Position numbers and translations under genes: made by a program. From NCBI RefSeq assembly GCF_003515705.1, contig NZ_QWEH01000021.1:1-64000 (forward strand): DNA of 64,000 nt, in the 5' to 3' direction. This document shows, in pieces, positions 7,879-17,275 of the stretch (positions are counted from its first letter, which is position 1; every line of letters starts with the position of its first letter). This DNA comes from Oceanobacillus profundus (GTDB taxonomy: Bacteria > Bacillota > Bacilli > Bacillales > Amphibacillaceae). The notes beneath the pieces were generated by a model that saw nothing but the letters and a program-made list of their open reading frames with translations, made no database searches and was not told the DNA's origin.

Positions 7879-8429
7879 GTACCTCCTTTCAGATCAGTTA
7901 AAAGTTCAATTCTCACTTTTGCCCAATTTTCTTTGAATAGTGCCATAGGGATAACATCCAAGTATTGATTATCTTTCCACACATGGTCGACAAATCTGCC
8001 TTCAACTATAAATCCCAATTTCTTATGATAACGAAAGCTTCCACTATTCGTATGAATAACTTCCGCACATACCTTGTTCATCCCTACTTCATTAAAAATT
8101 TTATCCAGAGCCAATATTCCCATAATGGTTCCAGATCCTTTAGGTGCAGTTTCTTCGCCTATATAAAAACCCCAATAACATCGAGCGTTTTCTTTATTAA
8201 TATTCGTAAAATTAACTAATCCTAAAGGAAGGTTTTTATGATAATACAAAAAAGTTTCCCTAAGCGGATCTGTTTTCAGACTTTCAAACCACTTGCAATG
8301 TTCATCCCATGTGATTTGGTGATCCGTATACATAAATGATTTAACCCGCTGAGAATTACGCCATTGAAGTACAATTTTCAGATTCTCAGAATGGATTGGT
8401 TTCAATTGAAAATCTTCCTGATTAATCAT
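7875..8429 (-). CDS. pseH: UDP-4-amino sugar N-acetyltransferase PseH (SpsD-like, GNAT)
   Basis: The 184-residue protein has GNAT-fold features: ILQWRNS-type N-terminus (VLQWRNSQRV), WDEHCKWFESL near residue 41, and the acetyl-CoA binding strand with KGSGTIMGILALD near 96. The late SFRYHKKLGFIVEGRF is the usual GNAT motif B. It would N-acetylate the 4-amino group of the PseC product using acetyl-CoA. ATG at 8429 has GAAGGAG 7 nt upstream. It sits 2 nt after pseG and overlaps pseI by 4 nt, consistent with a coupled operon. Confidence 0.88.
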   Translation of the reverse strand: MINQEDFQLKPIHSENLKIVLQWRNSQRVKSFMYTDHQITWDEHCKWFESLKTDPLRETFLYYHKNLPLGLVNFTNINKENARCYWGFYIGEETAPKGSGTIMGILALDKIFNEVGMNKVCAEVIHTNSGSFRYHKKLGFIVEGRFVDHVWKDNQYLDVIPMALFKENWAKVRIELLTDLKGGT

Positions 8430-8431
8430 CG

Positions 8432-9520
8432 CTATTCTCCTTCAAGTAACCGTTCAACAACAAGATTATCACTAAAGTCACCCATAATTGACGCTGTAGC
8501 ATTCACCATCTCAACCAGCACAGTTGGAAAATTGATTAATTTTAATATATTGTTTGCGATATCCTCTTCATCCACCTTCTCACTAACACCTAAATGCCAT
8601 ACTGCACCTATTTCTGATAAATACGCCAAAATTTCAGATTGATTCTCAGCAGTTTCAATTGTGATAGCAGGTAAGCCTACATAACATCTTTCCCACGTTG
8701 TACTTCCGCCTGCTCCAATTGCCAAATCAGCTTCTGACATAAGTTTGGCTAAATAGTCAATCTGATAGTGGATTTTTATATTAGGGAGTTTTTCACAGTA
8801 TTTCTTGATAATTGAATATTTCTCATTAGAAATCCCGACAACAACATCGACAGCAATCTCTGGACGATTGATTATTTTTATAGCCTTGATTGCTTTCATT
8901 GTTTCATTTGTAGGATCACTCCCACCAAACGATATCAGGATGCGTTTTACGGTGACATTCTTATTTTTTACAAATTGTAAATCCCTAAATTCCTGTCTTA
9001 ATAAGAGATATTTTGGCCCCAATAACGTTGAGGTAGATTCAGGTATCAATTCTTCATATCGCTTTTCTAGATTTCTATAAAGATTTTGATCTAACAATAT
9101 GTCACAGTCATGCGAACGATTGGCCAAATCATCAATCACCATTATTCTTTTTACTCCCGGTCTTACGCTACGTTCCCATTTTTTTTCGATGCCATAGTGA
9201 TCAATTATTAACCAGTCAATTTCAGGCTTCTTGCATATCGCCTCAATCGTTTGTAGTGCGTCTGTTTTCCAATTTAGATCTAACCAATTTTCATTGCTAA
9301 TCTCATCTTCGTTAGCCGATATATTATTTTCGGTTGGTGGTAAGGAAATGACGGAAAACCCTTTGTTTTCTATATGTGCGATTAAGTCACCGGGTAATAT
9401 CCGACAAATAAACGTGACATTTACGCTTCTCTTACGAAGATCCTCTGCCAAAACCAGGCATCTCATGACATGGCCAGTTCCAATATTGGTCGATGCATCA
9501 GCTCTTATAAAAATATTCAT
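8432..9520 (-). CDS. pseG: UDP-sugar hydrolase PseG (SpsG-like)
   Basis: The 362-residue GT-B-fold hydrolase removes UDP from UDP-2,4-diacetamido-2,4,6-trideoxy-altropyranose. The N-terminal IRADASTNIGTGHVMRCLVLA is diagnostic, and His17 stands at the position of the catalytic histidine of Campylobacter PseG. ISFGGSDPTNET near residue 195 and GAGGSTTWERCYVGLPAI near 271 form the nucleotide-binding half. The ribosome site is weak (GAAAGTG). It follows the PseF gene by 12 nt and precedes pseH by 2 nt. Length is normal for the family, although slightly long compared with the 274-aa Campylobacter enzyme. Confidence 0.9.
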   Translation of the reverse strand: MNIFIRADASTNIGTGHVMRCLVLAEDLRKRSVNVTFICRILPGDLIAHIENKGFSVISLPPTENNISANEDEISNENWLDLNWKTDALQTIEAICKKPEIDWLIIDHYGIEKKWERSVRPGVKRIMVIDDLANRSHDCDILLDQNLYRNLEKRYEELIPESTSTLLGPKYLLLRQEFRDLQFVKNKNVTVKRILISFGGSDPTNETMKAIKAIKIINRPEIAVDVVVGISNEKYSIIKKYCEKLPNIKIHYQIDYLAKLMSEADLAIGAGGSTTWERCYVGLPAITIETAENQSEILAYLSEIGAVWHLGVSEKVDEEDIANNILKLINFPTVLVEMVNATASIMGDFSDNLVVERLLEGE

Positions 9521-9532
9521 GGATTCACACTT

Positions 9533-10264
9533 TCAATCTTCTTTTTGTTGGATATTCGTATTAATCAACTGCCATTCTGGAAATGTATCGAGTAATTCGA
9601 TGGTATCTTCCATTGTAAACTCCGGATTATATGGATAAAGAGTTTCAAAAATTTTATTTATGAGTATAAAGTCCTCAATCGTATCTACCGTCCAACGGTG
9701 GTGGCTATAGTCTTCGTTATTGGAAACATTCGTTAAATTGAAATCTAAAGGATTGTTTATCATATATCTTGTTACATGCTCACGATCTGTTTTAGATGTT
9801 GCCTTGTCATATGCCTTTTTTAAGGCCTGTAAAGAAAATACTTCAGTATCCATACCTCTTGGCAATGTCCGTTTTAATACATTTGAAGAGTATTGCAGAG
9901 GATGTTTATGGAGGAAATAATCTTGTATAACTTTATCTATCTGTGTTGGATCAATAATTGGACAATCAGAGGTTAAACGGACTACTGCATCTGCCTTTAC
10001 ATGACTAGCTGCTTTATAATATCTTTTTAGTACATCACTCTCTGACCCTCTGTAATACGGTATTTTTGCCATCTGGCAGAAAGAAACAATCGCATCATCC
10101 TGAAGTTGGTCAGTTGTTGCGACAAGGATTCCATCTATATAGTTAGATCTACTTACCCTCTCCAACTGATACGCTAACAAAGGCCTGCCAAGTACTTTTT
10201 TAAGAACTTTTCCTGGTAATCGAGTCGAACCCATTCGTGCCTGTATAATTGCTACTACCTTCAT
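9533..10264 (-). CDS. pseF: Pseudaminic acid cytidylyltransferase PseF (SpsF-like)
   Basis: The 243-residue protein activates pseudaminic acid with CTP to CMP-Pse. The N-terminal VVAIIQARMGSTRLPGKVL is the SpsF/CMP-sugar synthetase nucleotide motif. RLTSDCPIIDP near residue 98 and HHRWTVDTIEDF near 190 are family signatures. ATG at 10264 is chosen because GAGG lies 8 nt upstream; a GTG at 10273 would overlap that site. The ribosome site lies within a 3' remnant of pseC (10265-10338), showing that pseF once followed pseC directly. A second, broken copy of the pseF 5' end lies at 11696-11780. Confidence 0.88.
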   Translation of the reverse strand: MKVVAIIQARMGSTRLPGKVLKKVLGRPLLAYQLERVSRSNYIDGILVATTDQLQDDAIVSFCQMAKIPYYRGSESDVLKRYYKAASHVKADAVVRLTSDCPIIDPTQIDKVIQDYFLHKHPLQYSSNVLKRTLPRGMDTEVFSLQALKKAYDKATSKTDREHVTRYMINNPLDFNLTNVSNNEDYSHHRWTVDTIEDFILINKIFETLYPYNPEFTMEDTIELLDTFPEWQLINTNIQQKED

Positions 10265-10338
10265 TTTTCTCACCTCAGGTCACCAGAATAATAGGAAATC
10301 ACTTTTTTTACTCCAGCTATTAGGTTATCAAATTCTGT
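10265..10338 (-). pseudogene. 3' remnant of pseC at the pseF junction (left direct repeat)
   Basis: The minus strand reads codons for IS-YYSGDLR followed by TGA, the exact C-terminus of PseC, then GAGAAAA and the pseF ATG. Similarity to the intact pseC end extends to about 10338 (AATAGCTGGAGT is shared) and then stops. Together with the 5' part of pseF this forms the left copy of a direct repeat whose right copy is at 11696-11840. Confidence 0.8.
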
Positions 10339-10472
10339 AAAAGTTAAAGCATTTCCTTATTGCATTTTTCAATATATTTAACCATTATTGTTAATTTGAA
10401 CTTATAATAACTTATTAATGTAATAAATTTAAATTGTCTTTTGGTAAATAATTTATGAAAAAAGACGCAAAG
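10339..10472. other. AT-rich left flank of the inserted pyruvyl transferase segment
   Basis: This stretch separates the pseC remnant from the stop of the pyruvyl transferase gene. It is very AT-rich, has no gene, and shows no similarity to the pse genes. It therefore marks the left end of the inserted DNA. Confidence 0.4.
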
Positions 10473-11582
10473 TTACTCAGGGATGCTATTTAAAAATGGT
10501 TTCATTTTTTCTTTCCATAGATGATCAATAATTTTTAATGAATTCTTTGTTTGATCAAATCCAGAATTAATCTCGCTATCTAACATATTATAAACATCGT
10601 CAGAAGGAGGAATTTCACTTAAATATTTCCTCCACTCATTAATTTTATCAGGTAGAAATTCTGCCAAACTAAAAACAGAATTAGGAGCAGCTGAATAGCC
10701 CAGCCCATTAATTGTGGTAAGATGCCCAGTCCCCCTACCGTCTTCAGCAATAAGTAAGCTAGGTTTACGAGTTCTTAAGAACCAAATATGTGCATGAAGT
10801 CTAAATCCAACATGCAAATCAATTTTATCGTAGTAATTTAACTTTTCTGCTCCTCCAGCTAAATCAATAATTTGAATTTGGTTATCTAACCAGTCTTTTG
10901 GTAATAAAGAACCTAACTTTCCAAAATAGCCGTGAAATACCAATTTAACATTGCAGAAGTACCTTTTTTTTAGGTTCATAGCTATTTCGTATGCCTTTGA
11001 GAGGTGATGCTTATTATGTGGCATCGAAACGGCAATATTTTTAATTTTATTAGGATGTTTAAACGGTAATCCTAAAAAATCAGTATCAAACAACCCCAGG
11101 TCTCCAGTAGTACCATAACATGAAATACCATTACCTTTTAAAACATTTTCCGTATAAATATCTCTGCACGATATTTTATTTGTCCCCATCTTTTGGTTAA
11201 AAAGTTTTTTAAAGGTTCCAATTTCAGTTGGATTTAGCTTAAGGGTTTTTGACTGAGAAACAGTACCAGGATACTGACTCCATCCAGCGCCGATAGTGTA
11301 AAACGGTATTTTATGATCAAGAGCTATTTTCACATAATCATTTCGGAATTTTGGTGCAACAACTTCGCCTAGTGCCGTTGGTCTTAAAGCTGGAGCTAAT
11401 ATAGCGCTATAATTAAACTTTAAATTATCGGTAAGATTTGCATCTGCAATATATGCGGTATCTATTTGGATATCATTTCCTTTAAGCTTTTTTAAAAGTT
11501 TTATTAGACTTTTTCCAATTAAATCATCTCCAGAATTTCTCGACCCTTTTGAGGGGTACGTAGACAGCATTAAATATTTCAA
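10473..11582 (-). CDS. Polysaccharide pyruvyl transferase family protein
   Basis: The 369-residue protein fits the polysaccharide pyruvyl transferase family, which adds ketal pyruvate from PEP to surface sugars. Signs are SKGSRNSGDDLIGKSL near the start, FYTIGAGWSQYPG near residue 95, CRDIYTENVL near 138 and HVGFRLHAHIWFLRTRKPSLL near 265, a typical family stretch. TTG at 11582 is chosen because GGGGAGG lies 8 nt upstream; an upstream TTG at 11618 has no site. It lies between direct repeats derived from the pseC-pseF junction, so it is a later insertion. It could pyruvylate the Pse-containing glycan, which is inference. Confidence 0.8.
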   Translation of the reverse strand: MKYLMLSTYPSKGSRNSGDDLIGKSLIKLLKKLKGNDIQIDTAYIADANLTDNLKFNYSAILAPALRPTALGEVVAPKFRNDYVKIALDHKIPFYTIGAGWSQYPGTVSQSKTLKLNPTEIGTFKKLFNQKMGTNKISCRDIYTENVLKGNGISCYGTTGDLGLFDTDFLGLPFKHPNKIKNIAVSMPHNKHHLSKAYEIAMNLKKRYFCNVKLVFHGYFGKLGSLLPKDWLDNQIQIIDLAGGAEKLNYYDKIDLHVGFRLHAHIWFLRTRKPSLLIAEDGRGTGHLTTINGLGYSAAPNSVFSLAEFLPDKINEWRKYLSEIPPSDDVYNMLDSEINSGFDQTKNSLKIIDHLWKEKMKPFLNSIPE

Positions 11583-11695
11583 CTTTTTGACCTCCCCAAA
11601 CTGTTTAATAGCAGACAAAACTTTGGGATTTTATTGAAGAAAGTCGAGATTTAACACTAAGTGTTATTTATATCTCAATGATACTCACAGAGACC

Positions 11696-11780
11696 CCAAG
11701 TATTTGTTTAAAAACTTTTCTGGATAATTGAGATGAACTCTTCGAAGCTTTGATAGTTGCTACTACTGTACCACCTTCAT
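11696..11780 (-). pseudogene. Broken 5' end of pseF (right direct repeat)
   Basis: Directly behind intact pseC, the minus strand starts ATGAAGGTGGTA and then reads in-frame TAG stops. It stays clearly similar at nucleotide level to the first 30 or so codons of the intact pseF at 10264 (for example CCAGAAAAGTTTTTAAA against CCAGGAAAAGTTCTTAAA). It is a non-functional leftover of the ancestral pseC-pseF junction and the inner end of the right repeat. Confidence 0.8.
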
Positions 11781-11784
11781 TTTC

Positions 11785-12996
11785 TTACCTCAGGTCACCA
11801 GAATAATAGGAAATTACCTTTTTCACTCCAGCTATTACATCATAATGGTCTTGTTCAGACATTGTCGGAAACAATGGTAGTGTTATGATTTCTTCATATA
11901 TTTTTTCAGCATTAGGGCACAAACCATTTTTGTAACCCAACTGTTGATAATATGGATGCAAATGTACCGGAATGTAATGAACGTTCACCCCAATATTCTC
12001 CATTTGTAAAGCTTTAAATATTTCGAGCCGATTTGTTTTTAATTTCTCTGTATCCAATCGAACAATATATAAATGCCAGCTAGAAATACATTCATCTTGC
12101 TGATATGGAGTTGTAATTGCGTCTATACCTGAAAAAGCTTCAGTATATTTTTTCGCATACTCTTTTCTTTTTTCAAGAAATCTGCTTAACTTTTTAAGCT
12201 GATTTGAACCTAACGCTGCTTGAATGTCTGTCATCCGGTAATTATATCCCAGTTCTTGCATTTCATAATACCAAGGTCCCTGGTTGTTTTTTAGCTTCGA
12301 GGAATCACGAGTTATTCCATGACTTCTAAACAGTTGCAACCTTTCATAATAATCTTCATTGCACGTCGTGATAATTCCACCTTCACCTGTAGTAATGTGT
12401 TTTACAGGGTGAAAACTGAACATCGTCATATCACCAATGGATCCGATACGCCTATCTTTGTAGGTAGCACCTAATGCATGCGCAGCATCATCAATGATAA
12501 TAAGTCCATATTTTTTTGCCAGCGAAATAATTTCATCATACTCCGCTGGTTGACCAGTAAAGTCAACTGTTATTATCGCTTTGGTTTTTTCTGTGATAAG
12601 GGATTTAATGGACTTAGGGGATATATTATAGGTTTTGGGATCGATGTCTGCAAATACCGGCTGACCTCCAACGTACAGAATACAATTAGAGCTTGCTGCG
12701 AAAGTCATAGGTGTGGTTATCACTTCATCATTGTCTTTGACTCCTGCCGCAAAGCACGCAGCATGTAATGCTGCAGTACCACTGGAGAATGCTACTGCAT
12801 ATTTTGCTCCTACAAAATCCGCAATCTCCTTCTCAAATTGAGAAATGGCTGGTCCAGTTGTAATAAAATCACTTTTTAATACATTGTTTACGGCTTTAAT
12901 ATCTTCATCATCAATACACTGCTTGCCATACGGCAAATAGGAATCTCTTATTGGAGTGCCGCCATTAAGTGCTAATTCTTCTTTTTTATTCATCAT
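11785..12996 (-). CDS. pseC: UDP-4-amino-4,6-dideoxy sugar aminotransferase PseC (SpsC-like)
   Basis: The 403-residue DegT/DnrJ/EryC1 family PLP enzyme aminates the C4 keto group of the PseB product using glutamate. Lys199 in FSFHPVKHITTGEGG is the PLP Schiff-base lysine; FSSGTAALHAA near 70 and IDDAAHALGA near 168 bind the cofactor phosphate and ring. AAGGAAGGAG precedes two adjacent ATGs (12996 and 12993). It starts 12 nt after the epimerase gene. Its 3' end (SYYSGDLR) is duplicated at 10265-10338 as part of the repeats around the pyruvyl transferase gene. Confidence 0.9.
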   Translation of the reverse strand: MMNKKEELALNGGTPIRDSYLPYGKQCIDDEDIKAVNNVLKSDFITTGPAISQFEKEIADFVGAKYAVAFSSGTAALHAACFAAGVKDNDEVITTPMTFAASSNCILYVGGQPVFADIDPKTYNISPKSIKSLITEKTKAIITVDFTGQPAEYDEIISLAKKYGLIIIDDAAHALGATYKDRRIGSIGDMTMFSFHPVKHITTGEGGIITTCNEDYYERLQLFRSHGITRDSSKLKNNQGPWYYEMQELGYNYRMTDIQAALGSNQLKKLSRFLEKRKEYAKKYTEAFSGIDAITTPYQQDECISSWHLYIVRLDTEKLKTNRLEIFKALQMENIGVNVHYIPVHLHPYYQQLGYKNGLCPNAEKIYEEIITLPLFPTMSEQDHYDVIAGVKKVISYYSGDLR

Positions 12997-13008
12997 TTAC
13001 TCCTTCCT

Positions 13009-13962
13009 TTAGATTAGATTCGTTGTTTTAATCCATTCTTCTGTCTTTTTAATCCCTTCTTCTAAACTATATTTTGGTTCCCAGTTCAATAGTTTCTTAG
13101 CTTTACTGTAATCACATAACAATTTCGGTATTTCACTCTGAGGATGGATATGCGTGATATGTTTAATATGGTCTTCATCCTCAACCATTAACTTTGCTAA
13201 AGCATTTATACTGATATCTTTGCCAAGACCGGCATTAACAATTTCGCCATCTACTTTGTTAGAATAACCAGATTCAACAACAAAGCGTGCACAGTCTTCT
13301 ACATACAGCAAGTCGCGGGTTTGTTTTCCATCACCATATATTTGCAATGGCTTACCAGCTAACTTGTTTTTTAAAAAGATTGCGACCACCCCGCCTTCTC
13401 CCCCTGTTTTTTGATATGGTCCATACGTATTGAATGGACGTATAATTGTTACGGGAAGATCGTAGGCATAATAATAAGACAACACCATATTTTCTGCAGC
13501 CAGTTTCGATCCGGCGTATGGTGAAGCGGGTTTAACCGCATTCGCTTCATTTATTCCCTCTTCACTCCAAGCACGTTCATACACCATACATGTGCTCATA
13601 AATACAACCTTTACATCATTTTTTTTACATTGCTCCAGAATATTGAAGGTGCCAATTACATCGTTATTGAAAGTAGTTCGCGGATCATCAATACTATCTT
13701 GCACATTTATACTCGCAGCTAAGTGATAACAAATATCAAACTTATTGATGAACAAATGATTGAGAATGCGAATATCTTTTATATCTCCATTGATAAACTC
13801 CATAAAATTCTTTTCGTTTCTCATATCCTTTACATTTTCTATGCGTCCATTTGAAAGATCATCCAAGACCCATACTTGATGACCATCTTTTAATAGTCGG
13901 TCGACTACCCATCTTCCGATGAATCCCGCACCGCCTGTTACAAGAATTTTCAATACCTTCAC
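13009..13962 (-). CDS. NAD-dependent sugar epimerase/dehydratase (extended SDR)
   Basis: The 317-residue protein is an extended SDR. VTGGAGFIGRW near residue 8 is the NAD-binding glycine motif. STCMVYE near 120 and the active-site pair Tyr-x3-Lys in SPYAGSKLAAEN near 145 are present. RPFNTYGPYQ near 172 is typical of nucleotide-sugar epimerases. The substrate is not evident; UDP-GlcNAc/GalNAc or dTDP-sugars are possible. The start is uncertain: GTG at 13962 or TTG at 13953, the latter with AAAGGG 8 nt upstream. It precedes pseC by 12 nt and probably starts this transcript, after a 645-nt gap. Confidence 0.82.
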   Translation of the reverse strand: MKVLKILVTGGAGFIGRWVVDRLLKDGHQVWVLDDLSNGRIENVKDMRNEKNFMEFINGDIKDIRILNHLFINKFDICYHLAASINVQDSIDDPRTTFNNDVIGTFNILEQCKKNDVKVVFMSTCMVYERAWSEEGINEANAVKPASPYAGSKLAAENMVLSYYYAYDLPVTIIRPFNTYGPYQKTGGEGGVVAIFLKNKLAGKPLQIYGDGKQTRDLLYVEDCARFVVESGYSNKVDGEIVNAGLGKDISINALAKLMVEDEDHIKHITHIHPQSEIPKLLCDYSKAKKLLNWEPKYSLEEGIKKTEEWIKTTNLI

Positions 13963-14607
13963 CCTTTCATAAAACCCCTCTAAAACATCATATTTACAGC
14001 TGACAAAATATGTTCGGGTTCAACTTAAAGTTCAACTATTTGAAAAGGTCTTGGGAGACTGGTGATATCCAGATCAATTTATATAGAATAGAATATTATG
14101 CTTAGTGATATATTTATCATGCAATTATAAATAAAAAATACATCGTGAATCCGACATTAATTAATCTTCACTGAATAACTATTACCGGTCATTCAATTTA
14201 AAATTATACAAGCTTGTTTGTTTTTATTAAGACGATGGATTGACATCCTCAGTTTCAAAAAACTAACACCTTAGCCCTGGAAAACTGTTAACCTGAGAAC
14301 ATATCACAAAGAATGCACATAAAAATCTTTAATGGTTTTAAAAACAACGAAAGAGAAATGCCAAAAATCAAACCATCTAAAGTAAAAGCTAACTGAATCC
14401 AGTAAATGGACACAATCAGCTTCTTTCTTATCATTCTAATGACTGTTTTATAAAATTATGCCTTTTCTCGAATTCTCTGCTTTTCTTTTGTATTACCTTC
14501 CCCTATTGCCCAAATATCTTGATACATCATTTAGCTCCATTTCTTGCTTGCACTTACATCAGTATATGAGTAAACATGAATAAAAATGGTGACTTCCTAA
14601 TTAAACC
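13963..14607. other. Long AT-rich intergenic region ahead of the epimerase-pse operon
   Basis: No gene is visible. It probably holds the promoter of the minus-strand epimerase-pseC operon and the 3' end of the GT operon. I saw no clear sigma-K or sigma-A pair and no strong terminator. Confidence 0.5.
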
Positions 14608-16035
14608 CTAGCTTATTAGCCTACTAATTAACCTTTTTAGTCGTTCACCAGACATGCTGAAATCAGGATAAGCAACACGAAGGAAATTTTCTTTTTTCTC
14701 TTCTACTTTATTTTTATAGTTTAAATCAGTGAAATATTTTATTACTAATTCTCCTAACTTTTTAGGATCTTTTTGAACCAAATCATCCAAACTATTATAA
14801 TAACCTGTATAACTTGGTAATTTCTTTTCCAATACAAATAAAGGTTTTTTTGCAAGCATAGTTTCTAAGCACACTGTAGAAGGATAAGAAACGATAACGT
14901 CAACATTTGGAAGGATGTCATATAAATCGTAGTCTTGTGATGAATAAACAAATGGAAACTCTTTAGTGAGATCGTGTGGAGTTTTAATAGGATAGTCTTT
15001 AATCACTATATTTAAATGTAGTCTTTTAGAAATTGTATCAATTAAGATCCTCCATTTAGCAATATCGCGATTCCCCCTAACGACAATCATTATTGTTTTT
15101 TTATTTTTATCAAGCCCTAGTTGTTTATAAAACGTAGACTTTTTTACTGTGGATGGCTGAAATGCTTGATCAAATCTTGGATGCCCAGTAATGGCAACAG
15201 TTTTTTTTGAGACACCCAATCGCTTATACCATTCCACCTCATAATTGCCATATACAGCATCAATCGTAGCGATTTTAGGTATAAAACCAAACTCATTTGC
15301 AAGGATTCCATGCTGTATACAAATAGTTGGTATGCCCCTTTCCGCAGCAACTAACAATAAGATACGACTTATATAACTATGCGTACTAGCTACAAGTAAA
15401 CAAGAGACAAGAACTTCATCATAAAAATGAATGGACCGTTCAATACAATTTACTATTTCAGCTATTTTTTTCAAGAATAACGTTTGGAAATTTGCATCCT
15501 TATATAGATGGTGATTTTTATAGGTTTTGAACATGGATTTCGCTTGATTTTGCAGCCTAATTATAGCCTTTTTTGTATCTATTTTATAGTTACTTAAATA
15601 GTTGACTTGAAGATTAAATAGCGTTCTCTTTGTAACACCACTACTAGATTTTTTTTTATTGTTTTTACTGCCCGCCATTACAATCATTGTTTTTGAGCGA
15701 TCAAAATAATCATCGAATGTCTTTGCCGGAAACCGGAGTATTGTATCATAATTTACTACTATTTTTCCGTTTTTACCTTTGACTAATTGTTTTTTCTTAT
15801 GAGACTGCATGTAGTTATTAAATACCTCCTGAATTTCCTGTTGATCTTTCACCTCATTTTTTAATCGTGCTGTGAATTTATCATCATACAAATCCTTCCA
15901 AAGCTCTGTATTTTTTCGGATTAAACTAGGAAAATGACATATAAATGATAAGGAAAATCCTCTATAATTCAACTTTTGAAAGTCGCGAAGAAAATCAAGG
16001 TATAGTGACCAGTAATTTTTTACATAGGTATTCAT
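14608..16035 (-). CDS. GT-B-like glycosyltransferase, tandem paralogue 1
   Basis: The 475-residue protein starts MNTYVKNYWSLYLDFL. An N-terminal module (1-115) is shared with two paralogues at 17276 and 18787; a short Lys/Ser linker (about 120-140) differs. The C-terminal GT-B-like half has IPTICIQHGI near 245, GHPRFDQAF near 284, MIVVRGNRD near 314 and a late YPSTVCLETMLAKKPLFVLE. This pattern resembles capsule/CDP-glycerol transferase and UDP-GlcNAc 2-epimerase-like proteins. Gene position next to the Pse genes suggests surface-sugar transfer, possibly of Pse, but donor and acceptor are unknown. The family is not one I can name precisely. Confidence 0.7.
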   Translation of the reverse strand: MNTYVKNYWSLYLDFLRDFQKLNYRGFSLSFICHFPSLIRKNTELWKDLYDDKFTARLKNEVKDQQEIQEVFNNYMQSHKKKQLVKGKNGKIVVNYDTILRFPAKTFDDYFDRSKTMIVMAGSKNNKKKSSSGVTKRTLFNLQVNYLSNYKIDTKKAIIRLQNQAKSMFKTYKNHHLYKDANFQTLFLKKIAEIVNCIERSIHFYDEVLVSCLLVASTHSYISRILLLVAAERGIPTICIQHGILANEFGFIPKIATIDAVYGNYEVEWYKRLGVSKKTVAITGHPRFDQAFQPSTVKKSTFYKQLGLDKNKKTIMIVVRGNRDIAKWRILIDTISKRLHLNIVIKDYPIKTPHDLTKEFPFVYSSQDYDLYDILPNVDVIVSYPSTVCLETMLAKKPLFVLEKKLPSYTGYYNSLDDLVQKDPKKLGELVIKYFTDLNYKNKVEEKKENFLRVAYPDFSMSGERLKRLISRLIS

Positions 16036-16136
16036 AGTATCCTCCTATATCAATATATCCCTCGATGACATTTTCAACTCAAAATCAACAGCAATTACGC
16101 TGTTCAATACGTATTCTCTTGTGGGAGTAAGAAAAG

Positions 16137-16724
16137 TTATTTTCTTACTTTTTTAAATACACGAAGCGTATAGAGTTCTAAACCAGCTTCTTTACAGTTA
16201 CTTTCCGCCACCTGTTTAAAACCAAAATTTTCGAAAATTTTCTTATAGTTTCTTGCAAAAATGTGCCAATGTGAAGTTTTTTCTGCTTCAACGGTTATTA
16301 GGTAATCCCCTGTAATTCTAGCTATTTCCTCAAAAATCCACTCACTGTCTGGATGGATATGTTCAAAAACTGCCATCGAAAATACTAAGTTAAAAGTATC
16401 AGGAAGAAACTTTTTAATTACATCCTCTACTGGAGAATTAATAATTACCGCATCGTCCGCAAGTTTTGGGTACATTTCCTGTAGACATGTAGCCGCTTCT
16501 TGACTAATTTCAATGCCAGTCATTCCTTTATAACCATGCTCATAGAGGTGATTCAGATTACGACCAACGTTACAGCCAATCTCAAGAACCTTTCCCTTTT
16601 TCTCTACATATTTTTCTACATACTTCAATAAAAACTCGCTTCTTTCCAGTTTATTCGCATATCTCATTGGAGTACTGTTTTTAACCCAATGATCATGAAT
16701 TTCGTTAAGTTTTGATTCTGTCAC
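16137..16724 (-). CDS. SAM-dependent class I methyltransferase
   Basis: The 195-residue protein has a Rossmann methyltransferase core: VLEIGCNVGRN near residue 46 is motif I, GIEIS near 71 is the acidic loop, and FSMAVFEHIHPDSEW near 115 resembles motif IV and V. GTG at 16724 is preceded by GGAGG at good spacing. It lies between glycosyltransferase genes on the same strand, so O- or N-methylation of the surface glycan is likely, with exact target unknown. Confidence 0.8.
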   Translation of the reverse strand: MTESKLNEIHDHWVKNSTPMRYANKLERSEFLLKYVEKYVEKKGKVLEIGCNVGRNLNHLYEHGYKGMTGIEISQEAATCLQEMYPKLADDAVIINSPVEDVIKKFLPDTFNLVFSMAVFEHIHPDSEWIFEEIARITGDYLITVEAEKTSHWHIFARNYKKIFENFGFKQVAESNCKEAGLELYTLRVFKKVRK

Positions 16725-16923
16725 GTTAATACCTCCACTTTTTCATACAGGATACAATATAATATGTAAAAAAAAAGAAAGCGTATTGGCATATGATAGA
16801 GGGTAACAACCTAAAAATGATCGACTTATCCTCATTTTATTGGTTTGATAAAATGGTTTAATAGGCTTGTTGGTCATATTTTTTAGTTTCCTAAAAATAT
16901 TGTTTGAAAAAGCCATTACTTTT

Positions 16924-17160
16924 TCAAAAAAGCCCTCTATCCCTAAAGATATTGAGAGCTAAATCATTTTTATAAAGTAGCTTGTGAAATAATGCTTTCA
17001 ATTTATCAACGGGTGTCCTTGATGGATCATAGTATTTATAAGCAATAAAATCATCTTTCATTTTTTCCACTTTTTTAACGTTAAATTTAGCTTCTAAATC
17101 GGTTGTCAGAGCTTTCACTAATTTGCTAGGATTATCTCTGTATCTGCTATAACTAATTTA
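16924..17160 (-). pseudogene. C-terminal remnant of a lost gene
   Basis: An open frame runs from a stop at 17158-17160 to TAG/TAA at 16924, giving about 78 residues with no ribosome site. It has a coherent, charged protein-like content ending NIFRDRGLF. No start is convincing (GTG at 17118 lacks a ribosome site). It looks like the 3' part of a gene whose beginning was deleted between the methyltransferase and paralogue 2. The original family is not identified. Confidence 0.45.
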
Positions 17161-17275
17161 ATCATTTAAGAATTTCACAAAGTCTCTATATGAGGATTAA
17201 TAATTCTGTTCCAATTGGTTAACCCCTTACTTTTCACAAATTAGATAGTGAAGTTGAACTAGAAGTACCTATACC

